This document shows positions 8,142 to 17,295 of a stretch of 64,000 nucleotides of DNA, one piece after another; the first letter of the stretch is position 1; every line of letters starts with the position of its first letter. A program made the translations under genes and the position numbers. Source of the stretch: Armatimonadota bacterium (GTDB lineage Bacteria > Armatimonadota > Fimbriimonadia > Fimbriimonadales > Fimbriimonadaceae); NCBI GenBank assembly GCA_037138755.1, contig JBAXHT010000002.1, forward strand, positions 429,609 to 493,608, given 5' to 3'. A model generated the notes under the pieces. The model did no database searches and was not told the DNA's origin. It saw nothing but the letters and a program-made list of their open reading frames with translations.

Positions 8142-11024
8142 CTAGTGTTGGGTCAAAAATTCGTCAAGGTTGAAAAGGGTCGAGGCAATAAGGCTCCAAG
8201 CAGCTTGATCGACAAAGTCCTGCTTTCGATCAATCGGAGCGAGACCGACTTGGATCACACCCGCGGCGTCTTGGGGGCGTTCTGAAAACATCTTCTGATA
8301 GCGCTTCAAGCTTGCGAGGAGAATTGTTCGTTCTCGTTCGCTCGGCTTACGACTCAGGGCGGTTCGGAACGCAAAGTCCAATCGGCTTTCGTCGGTCGGC
8401 TTGGTTGTCAAAATCCGCTCGCCAAACTTGCGCGCCGCCTCAAAGAAGGCTGGTTCATTCATGGTGGTGAGAGCTTGCAGAGGAGTGTTAGTAATCGATC
8501 GACGCACCGAACAGGCTTCGCGAGTAGGCGCATCGAAGGTACTCATCACCGGATGAGGCGAGGTTCGTTTCCAGAACAGATACAGCGTCCTTCTGTAGAT
8601 TGATGGGTCGACGTCCTGGACATAATCCTTCGTGTTCGAAGCCGACTGTGCAACTTCCTCCCAAAGTCCGGCTGGCTGGTAAGGCTTGAATCCGTGGCCA
8701 TACTGGCGGTTCAGAAGAAGTCCGCTTGCTTGCAGCACTCGATCTCGGAGGACTTCAGCATCGAGCCTAAACTTAGGACCTCGGCAGACCAACCGGTTCT
8801 CCGGATCTTTCTGAAGCTTCTCAGCAGTAACTGCAGATGATTGTCGAAACGCCGCACTCGTGACGATCATCCGATGGAGCTTCTTGAGGCTGAACCCATC
8901 CTTACGGAACTTAATCGCCAAGTAGTCGAGAAGCTCAGGTTGAGATGGCCACTCGCCTTGATTGCCGAAGTCTTCTGCGGTCTTCACGATTCCTGTGCCG
9001 AAGTGCTGGAGCCAAATTCTGTTGACCAAAACCCTCGTCGTCAATGGGTTCCTCTCATCGATCAACCACTGCGCTAACCCAAGCCGGTTCGCTTGCGACA
9101 ATTTTGTTTCAAATACTGCCGGAAGCTTCCGCTCCACCGGCTCTTTGCGGCGGTCGTATTCGCCACGATCGAGAACAAAAGCCGGCCGAGGCTTCAACAT
9201 TTCTTCAGCAATGAGCGTTTGAGGAATCGCCTTTTCCGTAAGAATCTTCTCAGCGATGAGCTTGCGGTATTCATCGCAAGCCTTTGTTTCAGGACCGTAT
9301 TGAAGAAACGCTTGAACGACTTTAACCGGCTCGGTCCCTTTGAGCGCCGCACCAATACGGTTCACAGCTTCACTACCCATCGTTACCATCAGTCCGTCCG
9401 GTCCGCTTCCGTTGGCAACCTTGATGAGCAGCTCATTCTCACCTTTGCGGAGCTGTGCCTTGACTGCATCAACGCCTTGGGTGATCCCTCGCGAAACAAA
9501 ATTGCTATGAACTAACTTGCCGTTCACCCAAACTCGAACTCCGTCGTCGCTAGAAACTCCAAACTCGAAAAGCTGCTCTCGATCCGAAACTAACTTTGTC
9601 CGGAAGTAGGCATTTGCCTGGTCTGCGTTGATCGCTTGAACAGCCACACCCGAGGTGATCTTGATCGGCCTCCAATGATCTAGTTTTTCGTCGCTATTAA
9701 ACGCCTCTTCGAAAGAGCCTCGCTTGAACGGCCCGCAAATCTCCCAGTCCGCAGTTGTCACCAGCGGAGGCGCGTTTGTCTCAAGCCACGTTCTTGCTTC
9801 TGCTGCATCGATGCTTTGCTCCAGCTGGGTCATCCGCGACTGAACCTTCGTTAACGTCGCCTCCTGTGCGGGAGTTGGATCGGCAATAACAGGCGGAGGC
9901 AGAAGATCGTTGCCGTCGAACGGGGAGTCCTTCGTTGAGTTGAAGAACGCGTACATCCCGTAATAATCTTTTTGTGAAATCGGATCGTATTTGTGATCGT
10001 GACACTTAGCGCAACCTACGCTTAATCCAAGAAAGACTGTCGAGGTTGTATCCACCCGGTCAAACGTATTGCGGACCAAGACTTCTTCTTCGATCGATCC
10101 GCCTTCGTTCGTCGTGGGATTCATGCGGATGTAGCCCGTCGCGACTTTCATTTCCCGCGTCGGGTTTGGCAACATGTCGCCCGCGAGTTGCCAGAGAGTG
10201 AATTTATCGAACGGCAGATCTTTGTTAAAGGCGTTGACGACCCAATCCCGATAAGGATAGATGCTGCGCTCGTTATCCAGGTGGAGTCCGTGAGTATCTC
10301 CATACCGAACCGCGTCTAGCCAATACCGAGCCTCATGCTCCCCATAGCGCTGGCTGGCGAGCATCCTGTCAACCGCTCTCTCATAAGAATCAGGAGCAGA
10401 GTCCGCAAGATAAACATTGAGCTCATCAGTTGTCGGATCCAATCCGGTCAGCGCTAGCGAAGCTCGTCGGAGCAGCGTTGCGCGGTCCGCCTCGGGAGCC
10501 GGTGTCAGACCCTTTTCTTCCAACTTTGCGAGGACGAATCGATCGATCTCATTACGAACCCACTTCGAGTTCTTGACGGTGGGCAGTTCCGAGACCTTCG
10601 GCGGAACAAGCGCCCAGTGCTTTTCATACTTTCCACCCTGGTTGATCCACTCCGACAAAACCTTTACTTGCGCGGCCGTGAGCCTGGGCAGGCCGGAATC
10701 CGGCGGAGGCATCTGAGCTGACTTCTCCGTAGACATTGCCCGTTTGATCAGCAATGACTCTTTGGCCTCTCCCGGAAGAATCGCAAACTCACCGTCACGA
10801 TCCTTTTTCGCATCTTTCTCGTCGCTCAGCCGGAGATTGCCCTTTACAAACTTCGCATCAGGCCCGTGACACTTAAAGCAGTTTTCACTCAGAATCGGCC
10901 GAACGTCTTTATTGAAATCAATTCGTTTCGCACCCTTTGCGGCCCTCTGTGCTGGCGCGAAAACCACACCTGCTGCAAGTAAGGTCAGCGAGAGAACCGG
11001 GACAAAAAACCGAATACTGTTCAT
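8142..11024 (-). CDS. PSCyt1/DUF1549/DUF1553 protein, second tandem copy
   Basis: Start chosen at the Met of MNSIRFFVPVLSLTLLAAG, a clear signal peptide. The frame opens to 11081, but the extra 19 residues look spurious. The protein has about 960 residues: an N-terminal cytochrome-type domain with haem motif CFKCH (ENCFKCHGPDAKF), a DUF1549 region with a second motif CAKCH (GCAKCHDHKYDPIS), an inserted beta-rich domain (WEICGPFKRG to SDDGVRVWVNGK) resembling PA14/carbohydrate-binding folds, and C-terminal DUF1553 (RVLVNRIWLQHFGTGIV). It is a probable periplasmic protein of unknown substrate. It is highly similar to the gene immediately upstream and lies just before DUF1501. Confidence 0.92.
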   Translation of the reverse strand: MNSIRFFVPVLSLTLLAAGVVFAPAQRAAKGAKRIDFNKDVRPILSENCFKCHGPDAKFVKGNLRLSDEKDAKKDRDGEFAILPGEAKESLLIKRAMSTEKSAQMPPPDSGLPRLTAAQVKVLSEWINQGGKYEKHWALVPPKVSELPTVKNSKWVRNEIDRFVLAKLEEKGLTPAPEADRATLLRRASLALTGLDPTTDELNVYLADSAPDSYERAVDRMLASQRYGEHEARYWLDAVRYGDTHGLHLDNERSIYPYRDWVVNAFNKDLPFDKFTLWQLAGDMLPNPTREMKVATGYIRMNPTTNEGGSIEEEVLVRNTFDRVDTTSTVFLGLSVGCAKCHDHKYDPISQKDYYGMYAFFNSTKDSPFDGNDLLPPPVIADPTPAQEATLTKVQSRMTQLEQSIDAAEARTWLETNAPPLVTTADWEICGPFKRGSFEEAFNSDEKLDHWRPIKITSGVAVQAINADQANAYFRTKLVSDREQLFEFGVSSDDGVRVWVNGKLVHSNFVSRGITQGVDAVKAQLRKGENELLIKVANGSGPDGLMVTMGSEAVNRIGAALKGTEPVKVVQAFLQYGPETKACDEYRKLIAEKILTEKAIPQTLIAEEMLKPRPAFVLDRGEYDRRKEPVERKLPAVFETKLSQANRLGLAQWLIDERNPLTTRVLVNRIWLQHFGTGIVKTAEDFGNQGEWPSQPELLDYLAIKFRKDGFSLKKLHRMIVTSAAFRQSSAVTAEKLQKDPENRLVCRGPKFRLDAEVLRDRVLQASGLLLNRQYGHGFKPYQPAGLWEEVAQSASNTKDYVQDVDPSIYRRTLYLFWKRTSPHPVMSTFDAPTREACSVRRSITNTPLQALTTMNEPAFFEAARKFGERILTTKPTDESRLDFAFRTALSRKPSERERTILLASLKRYQKMFSERPQDAAGVIQVGLAPIDRKQDFVDQAAWSLIASTLFNLDEFLTQH

Positions 11025-11083
11025 TGGGCGTTTCAGTTCTAGCTTAGCGAATTCTGCGGCATACTGAGTGGATTTCTCCAATG

Positions 11084-13966
11084 TTAGTGTTGAGAAAGGA
11101 ATTCATCCAAGTTGAACAGTGTTGAGGCCACCAGGCTCCACGCCGCCTGGTCCACAAAGTCTTGCTTCCGATCAACAGGAGCCAGACCAACCTGGATCAC
11201 CCCAGCGGCGTCTTGCGGCCGCTCCGAGAACATCTTCTGATACCGCCGCAAGCTTCCCATCAAAATAGATTTCTCTTTCACCGATGGTTTTCGACTCAAC
11301 GCTGTGCGGAAGGCGTAATCAAGTCGGCTCTCGTCAGTAGATTTTGTAGCAACAATCCGTTCTCCGAACTTCCGAGCTGCTTCAAAGAAGGCAGGTTCGT
11401 TCATCGTCGTCAACGCCTGCAACGGGGTGTTCGTGATGGATCGCCGAACCACACAAGCTTCTCGTGTCGGGGCATCAAAAGTGCTCATCACTGGGTGCGG
11501 AGAGGTTCGCTTCCAGAACAAGTACAGCGTTCGGCGATAGATTCCTGCGTCTGTGTCCTGTGTGTAGCGGGCCGTATTTGAGCCAGGAAATGCCACGTCT
11601 TCCCACAGCCCGGCGGGCTGGTAGGGTTTGAAACCGTGACCACCCTGGCGCTGGACGAGGAGCCCACTTGCTTGTAGGACTTGGTCGCGCAGAACTTCGG
11701 CGTCTAGTCGGAACCTTGGCCCGCGGCTGACCAGGCGGTTTTCGGGGTCTTTTTGAAGCTTTTCTGGGCTGACTTGAGAAGACTGCCGGAATGCGGCACT
11801 CGTCAGGAGCAACTTGTGAAGTTTTTTGAGACTGAAGCCGTCCTTTCGGAACTTGATTGCCAGATAGTCCAGCAGCTCAGGATTAGAGGGCCAGTCTCCT
11901 TGGTTGCCAAAGTCTTCGGCGGTTTTCACAATGCCAGTCCCGAAGTGCTGTTGCCAGATTCGGTTGACAAAGACCCGGGTAGTAAGTGGATTCTTTTCGT
12001 CAATGAGCCATTTGGCGAGGCCAAGGCGATTGGGCTCCGGAAGTTTAGTTTCAAACACCGCTGGAAGCGTTCGTGAGACTTGTTCCTTTCGCTGATCGTA
12101 CTCGCCTCGATTCAACAAGTAGGCAGGTCGGGGTTTGGGCATCTCTTCTGCGATCAGCGTCCGAGGAACTTGGGCTTCTATCTTGGCTTTTTCGGCTACC
12201 GTGGCCCGGTACTGCTTCGAGACGGTGGTCTCTGGTCCGTAGACGAGGTACGCCCGTACAATTTCTTCTGGCTTATCTGACTTGAGCGCGGCGGCAAGTT
12301 TGGCCTGAGCTTCACTGCCGATGTCAAATCGGATTCCATCGGCTCCACCACCGTTCACGATCTTGATAACTAGTTGGTTTGCACCCTTTTTGAGTCGAAC
12401 TTTAACTTGGTCAGTCGCTTGATCGACTCCACGCAAGGCTGGATTGCTGTGGACCTGGGCACCATTCAGCCAGATTTTGACTCCATCGTCGCTTCCTATG
12501 GCAATGTCAGCTTCTTGTTCAGTTTCGGCGGTCAGGGTCGTCCGGTGGTAGGCATTTCCGATGTTTACCTTGACCGTGCTAATCGACTTTCCGAGTTCAA
12601 GCTTGAGGGGCTTCCAGTCGGTTGGCTTATCGTCGAACTCGAACGCTTCGTTAAAGTTTTTGTGGGGAAATGGTCCTGCGATTTCCCAGCTACCGACGGC
12701 TACGACCGGAGGCGAACTGGTTTCGATCCATCGCTTGGCAGCGTCTGCATTTGTGGCCCTTTCCAGATCCACAAGGCGGTTGGTGGCTTGGTTGATCGCC
12801 GCTTCCTGTTCTGGGGTTGGGTCAGCGATGACGGGTGGTGGGACCAGGTCATTGCTGTCTAATGGAGCATCCTTCGTCGAATTGAAAAATGCGAACAGGC
12901 CATAGTAGTCCTTCTGGCTGATGGGGTCGTACTTGTGGTCGTGGCACTTTGCGCAACCGACAGTCAGCCCAAGGAACACGGTAGACGTTGTATCAACTCG
13001 GTCGAAAGTGTTTTTGACCAAGAACTCCTCCTCAATCGCTCCGCCTTCTGCGGTCGTTGGGTTCATGCGCACGTAGCCTGTGGCAACTTTCATCTCGCGG
13101 GTTGGGTTCGGGAGCATGTCTCCGGCGAGTTGCCAGAGGGTGAACTTATCAAAACTCAGGTCTTTATTGAAAGCATTAACGACCCAGTCCCGATAGGGAT
13201 AGACGCTGCGCTCATTGTCGAGGTGAAGACCGTGGGTGTCGCCGTACCGAACGGCGTCGAGCCAGTACCTAGCTTGATTCTCACCGTAACGCTGACTGGC
13301 CAAGAGGCGATCAACCGCCCTTTCGTAGGCATCGGCCTGGGTGTCGTTCAGGAAACGATTGAGTTCATCGGTGGTTGGGGGAAGCCCAGTGAGAGTTAGA
13401 GAAGCTCTGCGGAGCAGAGTAGCCCGGTCGGCTTCGGGAGCGGGCTTGAGACCCTTTTCTTCCAGCTTTGCAAGAACAAACCTATCAATATCGTTCCGCA
13501 CCCACATCTGGTTCTTGACGGTCGGGAGTTCGGTTGGCTTTGGCGGGACAAGTGCCCAGTGCTTCTCGTACTTGCCTCCTTGGTCGATCCAGTCCGACAA
13601 AAGTTTGATCTTCTCTGCGGTTAGCCTTGGGAGACCAGAATCTGGAGGCGGCATCTGGGCAAACTTCTCTTTGCTCAGTGCCCGCTTGATTATCAAAGAT
13701 TCCTTGGCATTTCCCGGCAGAATCGCAAATTCGCCGTCTCGATCCTTCTTGGCGTCCGTCTCGTCGCTCAACCGAAGACCTCCTTTCACAAACTTCGCAT
13801 CGGGGCCGTGGCATTTAAAGCAGTTCTCGCTCAGAATATGTCGAATATCCCGATTGAAGTCGATTTTCTTGACCGCTTTCCCCGTTTTTTGGGCGGGCGA
13901 AAGCACGACCCCTGCGCCGAGCAGGGCCACGGACAAAACTGGCAGAACAAATCGAGCACTCTTCAT
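11084..13966 (-). CDS. PSCyt1/DUF1549/DUF1553 protein, first tandem copy
   Basis: The likely start is the Met of MKSARFVLPVLSVALLGAG, and the open frame extends to 13987. There are about 960 residues with the same order as its neighbour: signal peptide, haem motif CFKCH, DUF1549 with CAKCH, an inserted sugar-binding-like domain (WEIAGPFPHK to SDDGVKIWLNGA), then DUF1553. Long blocks are identical with the copy at 8142-11024, such as YGDTHGLHLDNERS and KLHKL/KLHRM. The inserted domain is clearly more diverged than the rest. It is first of the three-gene run leading to DUF1501. Function is unknown, and periplasmic haem-linked polysaccharide processing has been suggested for the family. Confidence 0.92.
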   Translation of the reverse strand: MKSARFVLPVLSVALLGAGVVLSPAQKTGKAVKKIDFNRDIRHILSENCFKCHGPDAKFVKGGLRLSDETDAKKDRDGEFAILPGNAKESLIIKRALSKEKFAQMPPPDSGLPRLTAEKIKLLSDWIDQGGKYEKHWALVPPKPTELPTVKNQMWVRNDIDRFVLAKLEEKGLKPAPEADRATLLRRASLTLTGLPPTTDELNRFLNDTQADAYERAVDRLLASQRYGENQARYWLDAVRYGDTHGLHLDNERSVYPYRDWVVNAFNKDLSFDKFTLWQLAGDMLPNPTREMKVATGYVRMNPTTAEGGAIEEEFLVKNTFDRVDTTSTVFLGLTVGCAKCHDHKYDPISQKDYYGLFAFFNSTKDAPLDSNDLVPPPVIADPTPEQEAAINQATNRLVDLERATNADAAKRWIETSSPPVVAVGSWEIAGPFPHKNFNEAFEFDDKPTDWKPLKLELGKSISTVKVNIGNAYHRTTLTAETEQEADIAIGSDDGVKIWLNGAQVHSNPALRGVDQATDQVKVRLKKGANQLVIKIVNGGGADGIRFDIGSEAQAKLAAALKSDKPEEIVRAYLVYGPETTVSKQYRATVAEKAKIEAQVPRTLIAEEMPKPRPAYLLNRGEYDQRKEQVSRTLPAVFETKLPEPNRLGLAKWLIDEKNPLTTRVFVNRIWQQHFGTGIVKTAEDFGNQGDWPSNPELLDYLAIKFRKDGFSLKKLHKLLLTSAAFRQSSQVSPEKLQKDPENRLVSRGPRFRLDAEVLRDQVLQASGLLVQRQGGHGFKPYQPAGLWEDVAFPGSNTARYTQDTDAGIYRRTLYLFWKRTSPHPVMSTFDAPTREACVVRRSITNTPLQALTTMNEPAFFEAARKFGERIVATKSTDESRLDYAFRTALSRKPSVKEKSILMGSLRRYQKMFSERPQDAAGVIQVGLAPVDRKQDFVDQAAWSLVASTLFNLDEFLSQH

Positions 13967-14025
13967 CGGGTGGTTCGTTTCTAGCATAGCGAATATCGCC
14001 CGATTTTGAGTCTGTTTTCAGAAGA

Positions 14026-14535
14026 TTAACTGACTCTGGTGTAGTAGTTCACCATATAGGTCACCCAGTTCCCGTCCTTGTCTTGTCCGGTCGAGGTGTG
14101 CGTACGATGATTCTCATCAACCAGCTGGATGATATCGCGATAGAAAGCACTCGGGGCGTCGCCCATGATGTCCGGACCTTCGCAGTTCATGGTCAGAATT
14201 TTGCCATCTTCGCTGAGTTCGCAGTCGTACTGCCACAGGTGCGATGAAACATTGGCGATCCAGAAAGCTTTGTACTGCTTGTCGGAAACGTCGTAGCCCA
14301 CGCCCATTCGAGTGATCATCGAATTCCCGTCAGGAAAGGTGATTTCGCCATCACCAAGTGCCCACAAATCGCCAAGCATTGTGAAGATTTCTCGCCCCTT
14401 ACCTCGAGGTGCGTCCCCTCCGTGATCAAATTCGGTTTCGGTCGTCCATTCGCCGACGAGGTTCTGGAGCCACGCATGTTCGGGCGCGGCCATTGTTGGT
14501 CCAGAGTTTTCTTGTTCGCTCATTCCAGCTATCAT
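14026..14535 (-). CDS. DUF1579 family protein
   Basis: 169 residues, or 165 if it starts at the internal Met of MSEQENSG at 14523. The DUF1579 pattern is visible: HAWLQNLVGEWTTETEF, GREIFTMLGDLWALGDGE, MGVGYDVSDKQYKAFWIANV and YRDIIQLVDENHRTHTSTG. These are small lipocalin-like beta-barrel proteins of unknown function, probably cytosolic here because there is no signal peptide. It sits between the rplA terminator and the PSD1 genes on the same strand and ends about 60 nt before the likely start of the next gene. Confidence 0.85.
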   Translation of the reverse strand: MIAGMSEQENSGPTMAAPEHAWLQNLVGEWTTETEFDHGGDAPRGKGREIFTMLGDLWALGDGEITFPDGNSMITRMGVGYDVSDKQYKAFWIANVSSHLWQYDCELSEDGKILTMNCEGPDIMGDAPSAFYRDIIQLVDENHRTHTSTGQDKDGNWVTYMVNYYTRVS

Positions 14536-14547
14536 ATCATTCCAAAC

Positions 14548-14575
14548 AAAAAATGGCTCCCCTTTCGGAGAGCCA
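14548..14575 (-). terminator. rplA terminator
   Basis: Read on the minus strand, TGGCTCTCC pairs with GGGGAGCCA (one G-U pair) around a GAAA tetraloop and is followed by TTTTTTG. It lies about 25 nt past the rplA stop. Confidence 0.9.
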
Positions 14576-14598
14576 CTTTCTGTATTTGTTTACTAGAC

Positions 14599-15318
14599 TT
14601 AACCAGCGAGCTTGGAAGCAAGCGTGGTGTCCAGAGCAATTCCGGGGCCCATGGTTGCGCTGAGGGTGAGCGACTTGATGTACTTACCCTTGGAGCTGGC
14701 CGGCTTCGCTCGAAGGACGGCACCGAAGCCAGCCTTGAAGTTCTCCATCAACTGCTCGTCGGTGAAACTGACCTTGCCGAGGCACATGTGAACAACGCCG
14801 GCTTTGTCGGTTCGGTACTCAACGCGGGTTGCCGCCTTGATTTCCTTAACGGCGGTTGCGATGTTGTTGGTGACGGTTCCGTTTCGCTTGTTCGGAGTCT
14901 TGGGTCCGAGAGCTCGGCCGATCTTACCGATCTGTGGAGCCATGTCTTCGGTGGCAAGAATCACGTCGAAATCCTTGAATCCGCCCTGAATCTTTGCGAT
15001 CAGGTCGTCTGCGCCAACCACGTCTGCGCCAGCCTTCTCGGCTTCGTTAGCGGCGTCTCCCTTAGCAAGGACGGCGACGGTTCGCTTCTTACCAGTTCCG
15101 TGAGGAAGCTGGGTAAGGCCTCGGACGTTCTGGTCGCTCTTTCGAGGATCCACGCCAAGGACGATTGCCATATCGACGGACTCGACAAACTTCGCGTTAG
15201 CGGTCTTCTTGACCTGAGCGAGGGCTTCTTCGACAGTGACCAAGGTCTCCTTGTCGACGGTAGCGGCGATGGCCACGAAACGTGGCGAGTGCAGGTTCTT
15301 TTTAACGTTCTTTCGCAA
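14599..15318 (-). CDS. rplA: 50S ribosomal protein L1
   Basis: About 239 residues. The frame opens with GTG at 15327, but the TTG at 15318 has GAGGTG at ideal spacing and gives MRKNVKKNLHSPRF. Family hallmarks include AVLAKGD, GADDLIAKIQGGF, DVILATEDMAPQIGKIGRALGP and NGTVTNNIATAVKEIK. The normally conserved GPRGLMPNPKTGT segment reads GPKTPNKRNGT, two residues shorter and lacking GLM. L1 binds the 23S stalk region and, in many bacteria, represses its own operon. It stands alone here with no rplK or rplJL beside it. The leader at 15319-15375 has a GGCCGTAAGGCC inverted repeat and a TACAAT box about 40 nt upstream. Confidence 0.95.
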   Translation of the reverse strand: MRKNVKKNLHSPRFVAIAATVDKETLVTVEEALAQVKKTANAKFVESVDMAIVLGVDPRKSDQNVRGLTQLPHGTGKKRTVAVLAKGDAANEAEKAGADVVGADDLIAKIQGGFKDFDVILATEDMAPQIGKIGRALGPKTPNKRNGTVTNNIATAVKEIKAATRVEYRTDKAGVVHMCLGKVSFTDEQLMENFKAGFGAVLRAKPASSKGKYIKSLTLSATMGPGIALDTTLASKLAG

Positions 15319-15435
15319 GATGTTCACCTCGTGGTTCAGGCGGCCTTACGGCCTCCCACGTTTTGAAGCCTATATTGTACCTCGGGCACTGAAAGAGAGG
15401 TTTAACCATTCTCAAACGGGTGGGGAATTGATCCA

Positions 15436-16008
15436 CTAAGCGATCCGTTTGAGCCACGACTGTATCGGTACTGGGCTGAAATGGTAAGTTGCTTGTCCAA
15501 CGACAATGACAGACTTTTCGTTCATTATCGGAAACATCTGATAAGCTTCGCTTTCAATAGTTGCGCGACGAAGAAAGTGATCGAGGAAGTCTGGAACAGG
15601 AATCTCTAGCGTAGTTTCGATGATCGGACTGTCGAATACGTTGATTTTGAATAGTGGAAACTCGGAAGTGGGCGAATGGCAGTCCATTTCGACTTTTGCA
15701 CTTGTCCCAAACTCAGAAGAAGCCCAGTCGACACTTTTCGGTTCACTGAGTGCATCGATCCAGGCGACCATTTTATCATATCCTTCTAGCAACTGGCTTG
15801 TAAGCCCATTGGCTCTGTCTCGCGAACCTGATTTCGCGGCGAGCTGAAAGAGTGCTAAGCGAAAGTTTGATTCCAAACACATTTGCTGCCCCGAATTTTC
15901 GGCAATCTCTGACTCCCTTAGTAGCCCCTCCAAAGCGAGAAGTGCGGTGTCGGCATCGCCGAGCGTCATCTCTGAAACAAGCTTTTGTGCTTCACCGAAC
16001 GCTGACAT
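15436..16008 (-). CDS. Hypothetical protein
   Basis: 190 residues, not recognised. The first 85 residues are helical and TPR-like (ADTALLALEGLLRESEIAEN, NFRLALFQLAAKSGSRDRA). The C-terminal half is mixed and beta-rich, with SEFPLFKINVFDSPIIETT and ATYHFSPVPIQSWLKRIA. There is no signal peptide or transmembrane segment. It lies upstream of rplA on the same strand with a 110-nt gap holding the rplA leader, and ends just before that leader. Codon use looks like that of its neighbours, so it is probably a real gene. Confidence 0.65.
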   Translation of the reverse strand: MSAFGEAQKLVSEMTLGDADTALLALEGLLRESEIAENSGQQMCLESNFRLALFQLAAKSGSRDRANGLTSQLLEGYDKMVAWIDALSEPKSVDWASSEFGTSAKVEMDCHSPTSEFPLFKINVFDSPIIETTLEIPVPDFLDHFLRRATIESEAYQMFPIMNEKSVIVVGQATYHFSPVPIQSWLKRIA

Positions 16009-16527
16009 ATGATCATGTTACTGCTTCGCGCAGGGAAAGTCACACCACACACATCCAGAACCGACTCTACATAACTCGCCGTCCGCTTCTTCAAAGACGC
16101 CGCCAGCCCTTCTTATCCTTCCCCCGAAGTTGGAAGCTCGCCAACAACAATGAGACCAGAGCGAGGAACATATCGTTTTGAATCCCTCAGTGTCATGTGG
16201 CCCTCCGTCCAAATTCTTCCACAGCCTGTCTGCGGCACTCCCGACTCTCCACACCAAACTTCCAACTACCTGGTTGACTTTTGCCCCGAAACGTTGACTA
16301 TTAACTGGTGAATACACTTGGAGTGCGCGAAGCAATTCGCGCTTTCGCTTGCTCTACCGACCACTCGCCGCACAATGCCCTCAGCCACGAGCCTATTCAT
16401 ATGGAACAAGACCGCGAACATGCCTCGTTCCCGTCTACCCAACCCTACCCAACTTTATCTAGAAAATCAGAACCCGTTGAACCTGACTACCCAACCAAAT
16501 GCGTCGCAGTTCTCTCTCAGAGAATCG
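16009..16527. other. Non-coding stretch with gene remnants
   Basis: About 520 bases lack a convincing gene. Short ORFs here have unusual composition (Cys/Trp-rich or Pro/Thr-rich). The part at 16055-16146 is a decayed copy of the 3' end of the neighbouring enoyl-CoA hydratase gene. The words CCAACTACC and CTACCCAACC recur. It looks like an eroding duplication or insertion site. Confidence 0.6.
16055..16146 (-). pseudogene. Decayed copy of the enoyl-CoA hydratase 3' end
   Basis: On the plus strand the segment beginning AGAACCGACTCTACATAACT aligns over about 90 bases with the 3' end of the gene at 16528-17295 (GGAACCGACTCCACGAAGCT and onward). Roughly three quarters of positions match, judged by eye. 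The reading frame is not kept, so it is a relic. The two copies are about 480 bases apart in the same orientation. Confidence 0.6.
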
Positions 16528-17295
16528 CTACTCAACTTCCGGAACCGACTCCACGAAGCTCGCCGTTCGCTTCTCCAAAAACGCAGCCAAACCTTCCTGC
16601 CCTTCCTCTGAAGCCCGAAAAGCCGCCAACCTCGCCGCTGTCTCCTCGTAGCTCAGCGGCATATCCAGAACAAGCTTCTTCGATCCTGCAACTGCCTTCG
16701 GCCCAGCCGAGAGGACATGGCGGAGTTTCTTGGCGATCAGGGCCTCCTTATCTTTCGATGCCACCACTTCATGAATCAGCCCAATCTCGTACGCCCGCTG
16801 AGCAGAAAAAACTTCGCCGGTCGCGAACAATGCCCGAGCATAACCCTTCCCAATCTTGTCGACCACAAACGGCCCGATCGTCGCCGGAATCAGGCCGAGC
16901 TTCACTTCGCTAAACGCGAACTTCGAGTCCTCGGTTGCGATTGCCATGTCGCAACACGCGACTAGTCCTGAGCCGCCACCCATCGCGGCTCCGTGGACGT
17001 TGGCCAAAGTAAACGCATGACAGTTCTGCACCGCCGCCCACAGCTTGCTCACCATCATCGCGTCCCGCTTATTCTCTTCCTCGGTGTAAGCCGCCGCCTT
17101 CCGCATCCACTCCAAATCGCCGCCAGCGCAAAAGGACGCCCCCTCACCGCCAAGAACAATCGCGCGAATATCGGTCGAAACGGTGGTGAAAACCTGATAC
17201 AAAGTCCCAATCAGCTCATCATTCAGGGCATTCCGAACCTCGGGGCGGTTCAGTTGAACCCGCAGAACCGGGCCGTGGCGATCCACTTTTATCAT
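16528..17295 (-). CDS. Enoyl-CoA hydratase/isomerase, methylglutaconyl-CoA hydratase-like
   Basis: About 255 residues from the Met of MIKVDRHGPVLRVQLNRPE. The longer frame to 17343 runs into the divergent gene. Crotonase features include the oxyanion-hole motifs SFCAGGDLEWMRK and HGAAMGGGSGLVACCD, and the Glu in FSEVKLGLIPATIGPFVV. The C-terminal AFRASEEGQEGLAAFLEKR is the usual crotonase tail. The CAGGDLEWM and GLIPATIGP pattern resembles 3-methylglutaconyl-CoA hydratase (LiuC/AtuE) of leucine breakdown more than FadB. No other leucine-degradation genes are present. The start codons of this gene and the divergent YcxB-like gene overlap at 17294-17295. Confidence 0.88.
   Translation of the reverse strand: MIKVDRHGPVLRVQLNRPEVRNALNDELIGTLYQVFTTVSTDIRAIVLGGEGASFCAGGDLEWMRKAAAYTEEENKRDAMMVSKLWAAVQNCHAFTLANVHGAAMGGGSGLVACCDMAIATEDSKFAFSEVKLGLIPATIGPFVVDKIGKGYARALFATGEVFSAQRAYEIGLIHEVVASKDKEALIAKKLRHVLSAGPKAVAGSKKLVLDMPLSYEETAARLAAFRASEEGQEGLAAFLEKRTASFVESVPEVE

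Noticed and set aside
14422..15366. Plus-strand ORF of 314 codons opposite rplA
   Set aside because: Antisense to L1 and the DUF1579 gene, it crosses the rplA terminator and shows no domain.
16018..16335. Minus-strand ORF of 105 codons
   Set aside because: Cys/Trp-rich, and it contains the decayed hydratase fragment out of its original frame. Not a convincing gene.
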